6,268 nt of DNA, taken from NCBI GenBank assembly GCA_964523005.1, contig CAZFZL010000089.1:1-6268 (forward strand), given 5' to 3'. The stretch's first letter is position 1. The number at the start of each line of letters is the position of its first letter. Below are positions 1 through 5,768 of the stretch, in pieces. A program made the translations under genes and the position numbers. The notes under the pieces were generated by a model. That model was not told the DNA's origin, did not search any database, and saw only the letters and a list, made by a program, of their open reading frames with translations. The DNA comes from UMGS1307 sp964523005. GTDB lineage: Bacteria > Bacillota > Clostridia > Oscillospirales > CAG-382.

Positions 1-2
1 AA

Positions 3-317
3 TTGTCGGTCCTTCCGTCTATCGGACTTGCCGGTGTATTGTACGTTGTATTTCGTGTACTCGGAAAGATCTCCGGTTCTGCGCTCGGTTCAATCATATG
101 CAAAGCAGACAAGACTATCACAAAATACCTCGGCTTCTCGCTAATGCCGCAAGCAGGTGTAGCTATTGGACTTTCCCTGCTTGCTGAAACGATCCTTCCT
201 GAGGGCGGCGCACAAATACGAGCCATAATTCTTTGTGCGACACTGATATATGAGCTTTTTGGCCCCGCGGTTACAAAAATGTCTCTCAAGAAAGCCGGAG
301 ATATCAAGGAACTGTAA
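3..317 (+). CDS. Cation:proton antiporter, C-terminal fragment (5' end outside window)
   Basis: This is the last ~104 residues of an integral membrane protein. The reading frame is open to the window edge, so the TTG at base 3 is an internal Leu codon rather than a start. Three hydrophobic stretches are visible, at about residues 5-20, 43-62 and 71-90. Between them lies the motif LMPQAGVAIGL (47-57), and ELFGPAVTK (84-92) is near the end. The PQAGVAIGL plus E(L/I)xGP pattern is typical of the last membrane helices of CPA-family Na+(K+)/H+ exchangers, which swap monovalent cations for protons across the cytoplasmic membrane. The tail after the last helix is short and charged, with no visible TrkA/RCK domain in this fragment. 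The ion specificity cannot be told. The gene points the same way as the purine genes but is separated from them by 328 bp and a promoter, so it is probably a separate unit. No convincing intrinsic terminator follows its TAA. Confidence 0.7.
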   Translation: MSVLPSIGLAGVLYVVFRVLGKISGSALGSIICKADKTITKYLGFSLMPQAGVAIGLSLLAETILPEGGAQIRAIILCATLIYELFGPAVTKMSLKKAGDIKEL

Positions 318-384
318 TCTGTATTTTGTGCCGTTTCATTATGTAAGACACAAATTATGCTTGTTTTGTGCAATATATCATAAC

Positions 385-414
385 TTGACCCGAAGCATTT
401 TGAAAGATTATAGG
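385..414 (+). promoter_or_regulatory. Weak candidate sigma-A promoter
   Basis: TTGACC (385-390) matches five of six -35 consensus bases. After 18 bp, TATAGG (409-414) matches four of six -10 bases. It lies upstream of the better promoter and could be a secondary start for the purine operon, or chance in AT-rich DNA. Confidence 0.25.
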
Positions 415-424
415 AATTGTCTAC

Positions 425-453
425 TTGAAATTATTAAATAAGTGTGTTATTAT
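425..453 (+). promoter_or_regulatory. Main candidate sigma-A promoter of the purine operon
   Basis: The -35 box TTGAAA (425-430) and the -10 box TATTAT (448-453) each match five of six consensus bases, with the ideal 17-bp spacing. TGT directly before the -10 box (445-447) gives an extended -10. Transcription would start near base 460, leaving a leader of about 185 nt before purE. This is the strongest promoter-like sequence I see in the intergenic region. Confidence 0.7.
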
Positions 454-480
454 TTATTTGTAATTTTTGAAAAGGCGTGA

Positions 481-570
481 ATGATGATGTGCAGATCTTA
501 TTCATACACTTTGTCGGGACGGTTTTGCCGTTCACATCTCTTTATACACTCTGAAAGCATCTATACATAA
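481..570 (+). CDS. Possible 29-codon leader peptide upstream of purE
   Basis: A short ORF starts with three consecutive ATG codons (481-489) and ends at TAA (568-570). The Shine-Dalgarno-like AAAAGG (470-475) is 5 nt before the first ATG and 8 nt before the second. The predicted peptide has 29 residues, six of them serine (positions 6, 8, 12, 18, 24, 26), with three Arg and three Tyr. The stop codon lies 10 nt before the terminator-like hairpin at 581. This placement is what a translated leader controlling attenuation would look like. An ORF of this length can easily arise by chance, and I know no homologue, so the call rests only on position and ribosome binding site. Confidence 0.25.
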   Translation: MMMCRSYSYTLSGRFCRSHLFIHSESIYT

Positions 571-580
571 ATACGAAAGC

Positions 581-618
581 GCGGCTCGGTGCGGCAGTAC
601 CGGCCGCCTGTCTTTTTT
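581..618 (+). terminator. Intrinsic terminator / attenuator before purE
   Basis: GCGGC (581-585) pairs with GCCGC (603-607), and CGGT (587-590) pairs with ACCG (599-602), with T586 bulged. G591-T598 and C592-G597 can extend the stem to a GGCA loop (593-596). The 11-bp hairpin is followed after 5 nt by six T's (613-618). It lies downstream of the promoter and only 27 nt before the purE ATG, so it fits conditional attenuation of the operon better than termination of the upstream antiporter gene. The signal controlling it is unknown. Confidence 0.6.
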
Positions 619-645
619 ATAAAACAAATAAGAAAAGAGATAAAA

Positions 646-1152
646 ATGAAGAAAGTAGCGATAATCATGGGCAGCGACAGCGATCTGCCTGTAGTCGGAA
701 AGGCCGCTTCAACGCTGTTGATGCTCGGTATTGAGTATGAAATGCATGTCTTTTCTGCTCACCGCACACCCTCACATGTAAGTTCATTCTCGCAAGCGGC
801 AAGAGACAACGGGTTCGGTGTAATAATAGCAGCAGCCGGTAAAGCCGCACATCTTGCCGGTGCTATTGCTGCTCAGACTACCCTTCCCGTTATAGGAATT
901 CCGATAAGGTCCTCGACGCTCGACGGTCTTGACGCTTTGCTTTCAACTGTCCAGATGCCGTCCGGGATTCCCGTGGCTACCGTTGCCATCGACGGCGCCG
1001 AAAACGCCGCTCTTCTCGCCGCCCAGATTCTTTCCTTAGAAGACCCGATTATCGCGGAAAGACTTTCAGTACTTCGCGACGACATGGAATCGACCGTTAT
1101 AAAAAAAGATAAAAACATAAATATCAAATTTAAGGAAGGCAGCAGCATATGA
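646..1152 (+). CDS. purE: PurE, N5-carboxyaminoimidazole ribonucleotide mutase (AIR carboxylase catalytic subunit)
   Basis: PurE converts N5-CAIR to CAIR in cytosolic purine synthesis, and this copy has class I features. Visible motifs are the phosphate/substrate loop GSDSDLP (9-15), SAHRTP (37-42) with the conserved catalytic His39, AAAGKAAHLAG (62-72), and the C-terminal TVQMPSGIPVATV (101-113) with DGAENAALLAAQIL after it. The length of 168 residues is usual for the family. The frame is open upstream to a TTG at 589, but the ATG at 646 is chosen because AAGAAAAGAG (630-639) lies at ribosome-binding distance and the protein then begins directly at the first beta strand (MKKVAIIMGSDSD). The last ~18 residues are a Lys-rich tail of low conservation. 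The stop overlaps the purC start (ATGA). No purK lies beside it, so either PurK is elsewhere or this enzyme acts on AIR plus CO2 at high substrate level. Confidence 0.95.
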   Translation: MKKVAIIMGSDSDLPVVGKAASTLLMLGIEYEMHVFSAHRTPSHVSSFSQAARDNGFGVIIAAAGKAAHLAGAIAAQTTLPVIGIPIRSSTLDGLDALLSTVQMPSGIPVATVAIDGAENAALLAAQILSLEDPIIAERLSVLRDDMESTVIKKDKNINIKFKEGSSI

Positions 1153-1859
1153 AAAAGACACAACAGCTATACGAGGGTAAAGCAAAAAAGGTTTTTGCGA
1201 CTGATGACGAAACGTTATATATCGTCGACTATAAGGATGATGCGACAGCATTCAACGGTCTTAAGAAGGGTACTATTCAAGACAAAGGCGTTATCAACAA
1301 CCGTGTTACAAACCATCTTATGCAGCTTCTTGAGTCAAAAGGCATTCCGACGCACTTTGTGAAAGAGCTTTCTGCGCGTGAAACACTTGTTAAACGCGTT
1401 ACTATCGTTCCTCTTGAGGTGATCGTCCGCAATATCGCAGCAGGTTCGTTAGCTAAACGTCTCGGACTTGAAGAAGGCACGAAGCTTAATAGCACAGTCC
1501 TCGAATTCTGTTATAAAAACGATGCTCTCGGCGATCCTATGGTGAACGAATACCATATAAAAGCTATGGGATTCGCTACTGACGAACAACTTCGCCTTAT
1601 ATCTGACTATTCGCTTAAAATAAACAAGGTACTCACCGAGTATTTTTCAAAGCTCAATATTGATCTTGTCGATTTTAAGCTTGAATTCGGAGTTACACAG
1701 GACGGTACGCTTGTACTTGCTGATGAGATATCACCGGACACCTGCCGCTTCTGGGATTCAAAAACGCACGAAAAGCTTGACAAGGACCGTTTTCGCAGAG
1801 ACCTTGGTCACGTTGAAGATGCATACAAAGAAATCCTAAGAAGATTGATAGGCGAATAA
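1149..1859 (+). CDS. purC: PurC, SAICAR synthetase
   Basis: PurC is the ATP-dependent ligase joining CAIR and aspartate to give SAICAR (EC 6.3.2.6). It has 236 residues, normal for the short bacterial form. Motifs in order are LYEGKAKKVF (7-16, the nucleotide-binding strand-loop), DYKDDATAFNG (27-37), PLEVIVRNIAAGS (88-100, a family signature), LVDFKLEFG (173-181, a second signature) and ADEISPDTCRFWD (191-203, acidic metal/ATP site). The start is fixed by the ATGA overlap with purE and by the strong ribosome binding site AAGGAAGG (1132-1139), which lies inside the purE tail. Translation is therefore probably coupled to purE. The stop abuts the purF ATG (TAAATG). Nothing looks broken or unusual. 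Confidence 0.97.
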   Translation: MKKTQQLYEGKAKKVFATDDETLYIVDYKDDATAFNGLKKGTIQDKGVINNRVTNHLMQLLESKGIPTHFVKELSARETLVKRVTIVPLEVIVRNIAAGSLAKRLGLEEGTKLNSTVLEFCYKNDALGDPMVNEYHIKAMGFATDEQLRLISDYSLKINKVLTEYFSKLNIDLVDFKLEFGVTQDGTLVLADEISPDTCRFWDSKTHEKLDKDRFRRDLGHVEDAYKEILRRLIGE

Positions 1860-3305
1860 ATGAACAACACAATAAACGAACAGAAAATTCATGATGAATG
1901 CGGTGTTTTCGGGATATATTCGCCTTCAAAACGCAACGTCGCATCAGACTGTTATTACGCACTTTATGCACTTCAGCACCGCGGGCAGGAATCGTGCGGT
2001 ATAGTAATCAATGACGACGGTGTTATGACACCGTACAAGGATGTTGGACTTGTCAATGAAGTGTTTGATAAAGAACGCATCGAAAGTCTTGGTCTCGGTG
2101 AGATCGGCATCGGACACGTTCGCTACGGTACTACCGGTACCAATCCGAGATTAAACGCGCAGCCGCTTGTCGTCAACCATATAAAGGGCTCAATTGCGCT
2201 CGCACATAACGGTAATCTAACGAATGCTAAAGAGCTTCGCGAGGAACTCGAGCTCAGAGGTTCAATCTTCCACACCACCAGTGACACAGAAGTAATTTCA
2301 TATGTCATAACAGGTGAACGTCTGAAAAGTGCCTCAATAGAACAAGCTGTTTCGAAGTCTGTCGAAAAACTCAAGGGTGCCTATTCACTCGTGATCATGT
2401 CACCGACTAAGCTTATTGCCGTACGCGACCCTCTCGGCTTCAGACCGCTTTGCATCGGACAGAAGGGTGACAATACTTATTTTACATCTGAATCTTGTGC
2501 GCTTGACAGTATAGGCGCAAAATTCGTCCGCGATATTGATCCGGGTGAGGTAGTTATAGTTGACAAAAGCGGCATAAGATCGATACGCGACAACTGCACT
2601 GCTGCTCCAAAGAGCCACTGCATCTTCGAATATATTTACTTTGCTCGCCCCGATTCCGTTATTGATGGCAGCTCTGTCCATATTGCACGCCAGCGTGCAG
2701 GCTCGTTCCTTGCGCTCGAGCATCCCGTTCAGGCTGACATCGTTATCGGTGTTCCGGATTCCGGTATCGATGCCGCTATCGGATATGCAAAACAATCGGG
2801 AATACCTTATGGGATAGGATTTATTAAAAACAAATATATAGGTCGCACTTTTATCCAGCCTACGCAGGAAGAGCGCGAACAGCTTGTACGTATTAAGCTC
2901 AATCCTGTATCGAGTGTAATCAGTGGTAAACGTGTTATACTTATCGATGATTCTATCGTCCGCGGCACTACGAGCGCACGTATCGTTAATCTCCTTAGAG
3001 AGGCAGGTGCTACTGAAGTACATATGCGTATTTCGTCTCCGCCTTTCCTTTATCCCTGCTATTACGGAACTGATATAGATTCACAGGATTATCTTATCGC
3101 ATGCAAGCATTCCGTTGACGAAATCGCAGGAATCATAGGCGTAGATTCTCTCGGATATCTCAGTCTCGACAACGTTACTAAGATTACCGACAATACAAGC
3201 GATGGATACTGTACCGCCTGCTTTTCAGGAAAATACCCCACAGAAATACCGAAAAAAATGTGCAAGAACAGATTCGAGATGAAAATCAGCGAGAACAACG
3301 GCTGA
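1860..3305 (+). CDS. purF: PurF, amidophosphoribosyltransferase (Fe-S type, with propeptide)
   Basis: PurF makes 5-phosphoribosylamine from PRPP and glutamine, the committed step of purine synthesis (EC 2.4.2.14). It has 481 residues. An N-terminal class II glutamine amidotransferase domain spans about 14-240, with the nucleophile Cys14 (DECGVFGIY) preceded by a 13-residue propeptide. Also visible are HRGQESCGI (40-48), GHVRYGTTG (85-93), AHNGNL (115-120) and TSDTEV (140-145). A type I phosphoribosyltransferase domain follows, with GVPDSG (297-302) and the PRPP loop VILIDDSIVRGTT (359-371). Cys254, Cys400, Cys451 and Cys454 (SHC, YPC, CTAC) match the four [4Fe-4S] ligands of the Bacillus subtilis enzyme, so the protein is expected to be propeptide-processed and oxygen-sensitive. 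The start follows the purC stop with no gap, and the ribosome binding site (AGG at 1850-1852) is weak. Expression probably depends on ribosomes arriving from purC. End-product inhibition by AMP/GMP is known for the family. Confidence 0.97.
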   Translation: MNNTINEQKIHDECGVFGIYSPSKRNVASDCYYALYALQHRGQESCGIVINDDGVMTPYKDVGLVNEVFDKERIESLGLGEIGIGHVRYGTTGTNPRLNAQPLVVNHIKGSIALAHNGNLTNAKELREELELRGSIFHTTSDTEVISYVITGERLKSASIEQAVSKSVEKLKGAYSLVIMSPTKLIAVRDPLGFRPLCIGQKGDNTYFTSESCALDSIGAKFVRDIDPGEVVIVDKSGIRSIRDNCTAAPKSHCIFEYIYFARPDSVIDGSSVHIARQRAGSFLALEHPVQADIVIGVPDSGIDAAIGYAKQSGIPYGIGFIKNKYIGRTFIQPTQEEREQLVRIKLNPVSSVISGKRVILIDDSIVRGTTSARIVNLLREAGATEVHMRISSPPFLYPCYYGTDIDSQDYLIACKHSVDEIAGIIGVDSLGYLSLDNVTKITDNTSDGYCTACFSGKYPTEIPKKMCKNRFEMKISENNG

Positions 3306-3318
3306 CTTGTCTTTTACG

Positions 3319-3324
3319 AAAGGA
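3319..3324 (+). promoter_or_regulatory. Ribosome binding site fixing the purM start
   Basis: AAAGGA lies 6 nt before the ATG at 3331. The same frame has a TTG at 3307 with no purine-rich sequence at the right distance. The site therefore supports 3331 as the purM start, giving a protein of normal family length. Confidence 0.75.
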
Positions 3325-3330
3325 AACAAT

Positions 3331-4368
3331 ATGAAAAGCTACAGCGAAAGCTATAAAAACGCAGGAGTAGATATAACTGCCGGATATAATGCCGTAAAAC
3401 TTATGAGGAAGCATATTGCCCGTACTAACGTAGATGGTGTGCTTTCGGGTATAGGCAACTTTGGCGGACTCTTTGCGCCCGATCTTAACGGTATGGACGA
3501 ACCTGTTCTTGTCAGCGGCACTGACGGTGTCGGTACTAAACTGCGGCTCGCGTTTATCGCTGACAGGCATGATACTGTTGGTGTTGACTGTGTTGCAATG
3601 TGTTCAAACGACATAATTTGCTGCGGTGCAAAACCTTTGTTTTTTCTTGACTATATTGCTCTCGGAAAAAATATTCCCGAAAAGGTTGCCTCAATCGTAT
3701 CCGGCGTTGCCGAGGGATGTGTACAGTCAGGCTGTGCGTTGATAGGCGGCGAGACTGCCGAGATGCCGGGCTTCTATCCGGAGGATGAATACGACCTGGC
3801 AGGCTTCTGCGTAGGTATTGCCGACAAAAGTAAAATACTTGACAATAAAACGACAAGACCCGGAGATGTAATTATCGCACTTCCCTCTTCAGGCGTACAT
3901 TCTAACGGCTTCTCTCTTGTCAGAAAAGTATTTGGCGAAGACAAAGATAAGCTTTCACGATATATTCCGGAATTGTCCGCAACACTTCTTGAATCACTTC
4001 TCACTCCAACCCGCATATATGTAAAGCCCGTCCTTGAGCTGCTGAAAAAGTGCTCTGTACGCGGTATATCCCATATAACCGGCGGCGGATTCTACGAAAA
4101 CATTCCGCGCAGCATCCCGGACGGACTAACTGCCGTTATCGATAAAAAATCACTTCAGATCCTGCCGATATTCAATATTCTCGCTGCCGAAGGAAAAATT
4201 CCCGAAAGAGATATGTTCAACACATACAATATGGGCGTTGGCATGACCGTTACGGTTCCTTCGGAACAGGCAGATGTTGCGATAGATATACTCACCGCTA
4301 ACGGTTGTGATGCGTATTTCTGCGGAACAATAGCCGAGGGTACCGATGGAGTCATTATAAATGAATGA
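3331..4368 (+). CDS. purM: PurM, phosphoribosylformylglycinamidine cyclo-ligase (AIR synthetase)
   Basis: PurM performs ATP-dependent ring closure of FGAM to AIR (EC 6.3.3.1). It has 345 residues, the usual length. The order of motifs is that of the PurM/PurL superfamily: YKNAGVDITAGYNAV (9-23), FGGLFAPD (44-51), SGTDGVGTKL (62-71, ATP/phosphate-binding), DCVAMCSNDI (88-97), GAKPLFFLDYIALGK (101-115) and GGETAEMPGFY (139-149). The second half carries PSSGVHSNGFSLVRK, then ISHITGGGFYENIPR and NMGVGM near the C-terminus. The ATG at 3331 is preferred over the upstream TTG at 3307 because of the AAAGGA site and because AIR synthetases commonly start a few residues before this YKxAGVD motif. It is separated from purF by 25 nt, the largest gap in the first five purine genes. 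Its last 8 nt overlap the purN start. Confidence 0.97.
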   Translation: MKSYSESYKNAGVDITAGYNAVKLMRKHIARTNVDGVLSGIGNFGGLFAPDLNGMDEPVLVSGTDGVGTKLRLAFIADRHDTVGVDCVAMCSNDIICCGAKPLFFLDYIALGKNIPEKVASIVSGVAEGCVQSGCALIGGETAEMPGFYPEDEYDLAGFCVGIADKSKILDNKTTRPGDVIIALPSSGVHSNGFSLVRKVFGEDKDKLSRYIPELSATLLESLLTPTRIYVKPVLELLKKCSVRGISHITGGGFYENIPRSIPDGLTAVIDKKSLQILPIFNILAAEGKIPERDMFNTYNMGVGMTVTVPSEQADVAIDILTANGCDAYFCGTIAEGTDGVIINE

Positions 4369-4987
4369 TAAGTTGATAGGAAAGATACGTATCGCCGTTT
4401 TCGTAAGCGGTTCAGGAACAAATCTTCAGGCGCTGATAGAAGCACAGAAAAACGAAACGATTAAAAGCGGTGTAATCGATTGCGTAATATCCTCTAAGCG
4501 TGGTGTATACGCGACAGAACGCGCTGTAAATGCGGGAATTGATGCGTACACTGTTGTAAAAAAAGATTTCATCGATCAATCTTCTTATGAAAAAAAGCTA
4601 GATGATATTCTTACCGAACACGGCATCGGACTTATTGTACTCGCCGGATTTCTGTGTGTGCTTAGCAGTACATTCACTGCTAAATACGAAGGACGTATCA
4701 TCAATGTACACCCTTCGCTAATTCCTTCCTTCTGCGGTGATGGCTTTTATGGACTTCATGTACACGAGGCTGCTCTCGCCCGCGGCGTAAAGCTCACTGG
4801 AGCTACCGTACATTATGTAAACGAGATCACCGACGGCGGCCGGATAATCATGCAAAAAAGTGTCAGAGTTTATGATAATGACACACCTGAAAAACTACAA
4901 AAGCGCGTTATGAAGCAGGCAGAGTGGAAAATACTACCGCTCGCTTGTGAAAAAGTATGTAATTTATTAATGTCAGAAAAGGAATAA
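4361..4987 (+). CDS. purN: PurN, phosphoribosylglycinamide (GAR) formyltransferase
   Basis: PurN transfers the formyl group of 10-formyl-tetrahydrofolate to GAR (EC 2.1.2.2). It has 208 residues. Motifs: SGSGTNLQAL (16-25, phosphate-binding loop), ISSKRGVYATERA (43-55), VLAGFLCVLS (93-102, folate site), NVHPSLIP (115-122) with the conserved Asn115 and His117, and EITDGGRII (155-163) with Asp158. These match the catalytic Asn-His-Asp set of the family. The insert SFCGDGFYGLHVHEAAL (123-139) is the clostridial/Bacteroides-like version of the usual KG(A/L)xAxxxA segment. The ATG at 4361 lies inside the end of purM in an ATGAATGA overlap, with GGAG (4348-4351) at suitable distance, so translational coupling is likely. 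An ATG at 4365 is out of frame. Five nt follow before the next gene. Confidence 0.96.
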   Translation: MNDKLIGKIRIAVFVSGSGTNLQALIEAQKNETIKSGVIDCVISSKRGVYATERAVNAGIDAYTVVKKDFIDQSSYEKKLDDILTEHGIGLIVLAGFLCVLSSTFTAKYEGRIINVHPSLIPSFCGDGFYGLHVHEAALARGVKLTGATVHYVNEITDGGRIIMQKSVRVYDNDTPEKLQKRVMKQAEWKILPLACEKVCNLLMSEKE

Positions 4988-4992
4988 AGCAA

Positions 4993-5703
4993 ATGACAGA
5001 TATCAAAAACTATTTATCTTCGAACGAATACCCTGGCAGAGGTATTGCGGCCGGGCTTACAGAAGACAAAAAAAGCGCTTTTCTCGCTTATTTCATAATG
5101 GGCAGAAGCGTCAACAGCCGCAATCGTATTTTTGTTAAGGACGGCGAAACGGTACGCACGAAAGCTTTTGATGAATCAAAGATGAAGGATCCTTCTCTTA
5201 TTATCTACGCGCCGGTTCGCGTTTTTAATAATACCGTCATCGTAACAAACGGCGACCAGACTGATACCGTATACGATTTTCTCAGCGCCGGAAAAAGCTT
5301 TGAAGAAGCGCTTCGTACACGCCGTTTTGAACCTGACGAGCCGAACTACACTCCGAGGATCAGCTGTGCTGCTCAGATAAAGGACGGTGCGCTTACGTAC
5401 AAAATGTCTATCATAAAATCCGCTTATGCCGACGGACTTTCATGCGATCATTTCTTTTATGAATACTCACAGCCGCAATCCGGAAAAGCTCATATAATAC
5501 ATACCTACGAATGCAACGGCAATCCGATACCGTCATTTAAGGGCGAACCTGTCGAATTTGCCGTGCCTGGTTCTACCGCTTCTGAATGCGGTGATGTGAT
5601 ATGGAATTCACTTAATTCTGACAACAAGGTATCACTGCTCGTCCGTTTTGTACCATTGTCCGGTGAAAAGGCGACTACTATAATCTATAATAAAAATATT
5701 TAA
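4993..5703 (+). CDS. purO: PurO-type IMP cyclohydrolase
   Basis: The predicted reaction is ring closure of FAICAR to IMP (EC 3.5.4.10), the last step of the pathway. The 236-residue protein resembles archaeal PurO and bacterial relatives (IMP_cyclohyd family), and does not resemble the N-terminal domain of bacterial PurH. Family-like features are YPGR (13-16), MGRSVNSRNR (36-45, like the SRSxPNR segment of PurO), VTNGDQTD (84-91, like the TNGxHxD segment) and EPDEPNYTPRIS (113-124). No signal peptide or membrane segment is seen, so it is cytosolic. The start is an ATG with AAAAGGA (4977-4983) nine nt upstream, inside the end of purN. Position gives strong support: it sits where clostridial operons carry purH, and is followed by a formyltransferase that lacks the PurH cyclohydrolase domain. 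PurO-type activity is established in archaea; for this protein it is inferred from motifs and context. Confidence 0.85.
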   Translation: MTDIKNYLSSNEYPGRGIAAGLTEDKKSAFLAYFIMGRSVNSRNRIFVKDGETVRTKAFDESKMKDPSLIIYAPVRVFNNTVIVTNGDQTDTVYDFLSAGKSFEEALRTRRFEPDEPNYTPRISCAAQIKDGALTYKMSIIKSAYADGLSCDHFFYEYSQPQSGKAHIIHTYECNGNPIPSFKGEPVEFAVPGSTASECGDVIWNSLNSDNKVSLLVRFVPLSGEKATTIIYNKNI

Positions 5704-5732
5704 GCCGTGTTTGCCACGGCTTATGGCTTTTT
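5701..5732 (+). terminator. Hairpin with short T-run between the cyclohydrolase and formyltransferase genes
   Basis: TAAGCCGTG (5701-5709) pairs perfectly with CACGGCTTA (5715-5723) around a 5-nt loop, giving a 9-bp stem. Five T's follow at 5728-5732 after TGGC. The TAA stop of the upstream gene forms the base of the stem. GGCTT (5725-5729) can also pair with AAGCC (5702-5706), so two folds compete. The T-run is short and displaced by 4 nt, so this is probably a partial terminator, an mRNA stability element or a processing site within the operon. Confidence 0.5.
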
Positions 5733-5753
5733 ACGCAAGACCATCCAATTATG

Positions 5754-5760
5754 AAAGGAA
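5754..5760 (+). promoter_or_regulatory. Ribosome binding site fixing the formyltransferase start
   Basis: AAAGGAA lies 8 nt before the ATG at 5769. Another in-frame ATG at 5751 would start before this site and place it inside the coding sequence. That makes 5769 the better start. It also gives the family-typical N-terminus MKELELKYGCNPNQ. Confidence 0.75.
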
Positions 5761-5768
5761 CGATCAAA

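Larger units (their letters stand above)
318..645 (+). other. Intergenic region with promoter and purE leader
   Basis: This 328-bp region without an established gene falls into two parts. Bases 318 to about 424 are AT-rich. They hold two copies of TTTTGTG (324-330 and 364-370), either of which can pair with CACAAA (349-354) to form mutually exclusive 6-bp hairpins. No T-run follows, so these are poor terminators. Bases 425-645 hold the main promoter, a leader of about 185 nt with a possible 29-codon ORF, a terminator-like hairpin and the purE ribosome binding site. I looked for the purine riboswitch core, the PRPP/ppGpp (ykkC) core, a T-box and a PurBox-like CGAAC element, and saw none. Confidence 0.7.

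Noticed and set aside
324..370. TTTTGTG/CACAAA hairpins after the antiporter gene as its terminator
   Set aside because: The stems are only 6 bp, AT-rich, and not followed by a T-run.
250..441. 63-codon plus-strand ORF overlapping the end of the antiporter gene
   Set aside because: It has no clear ribosome binding site, its composition is low in recognisable protein features, and it overlaps the antiporter frame and the promoter. It is probably chance.
604..610. CCGCCTG before a T-run, like the conserved 3' end of the ZTP (pfl) riboswitch, with a possible GGCG partner at 474-477
   Set aside because: The other conserved ZTP pieces (GGGTCGTG-like and CCGGGGAGCG-like segments) are not visible, and CCGCC here is explained as the 3' arm of the terminator. 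An Infernal search with RF01750 would decide.
589..645. Upstream extension of purE from a TTG at 589
   Set aside because: The extension would translate through the terminator hairpin and T-run. The ATG at 646 has a better ribosome binding site and gives the normal PurE N-terminus.
318..645. Guanine/adenine riboswitch before purE
   Set aside because: The conserved core around GTTTCTACC and the flanking TATA/TATA pairing stem were not found in this region.
2400..3023. 207-residue open frame on the minus strand
   Set aside because: It lies wholly inside purF, which has all its catalytic and Fe-S residues. The antisense translation has no recognisable domain and reads as a shadow of codon usage.
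3307..3330. Upstream TTG start for purM
   Set aside because: There is no ribosome binding site before it, while AAAGGA is well placed for the ATG at 3331.
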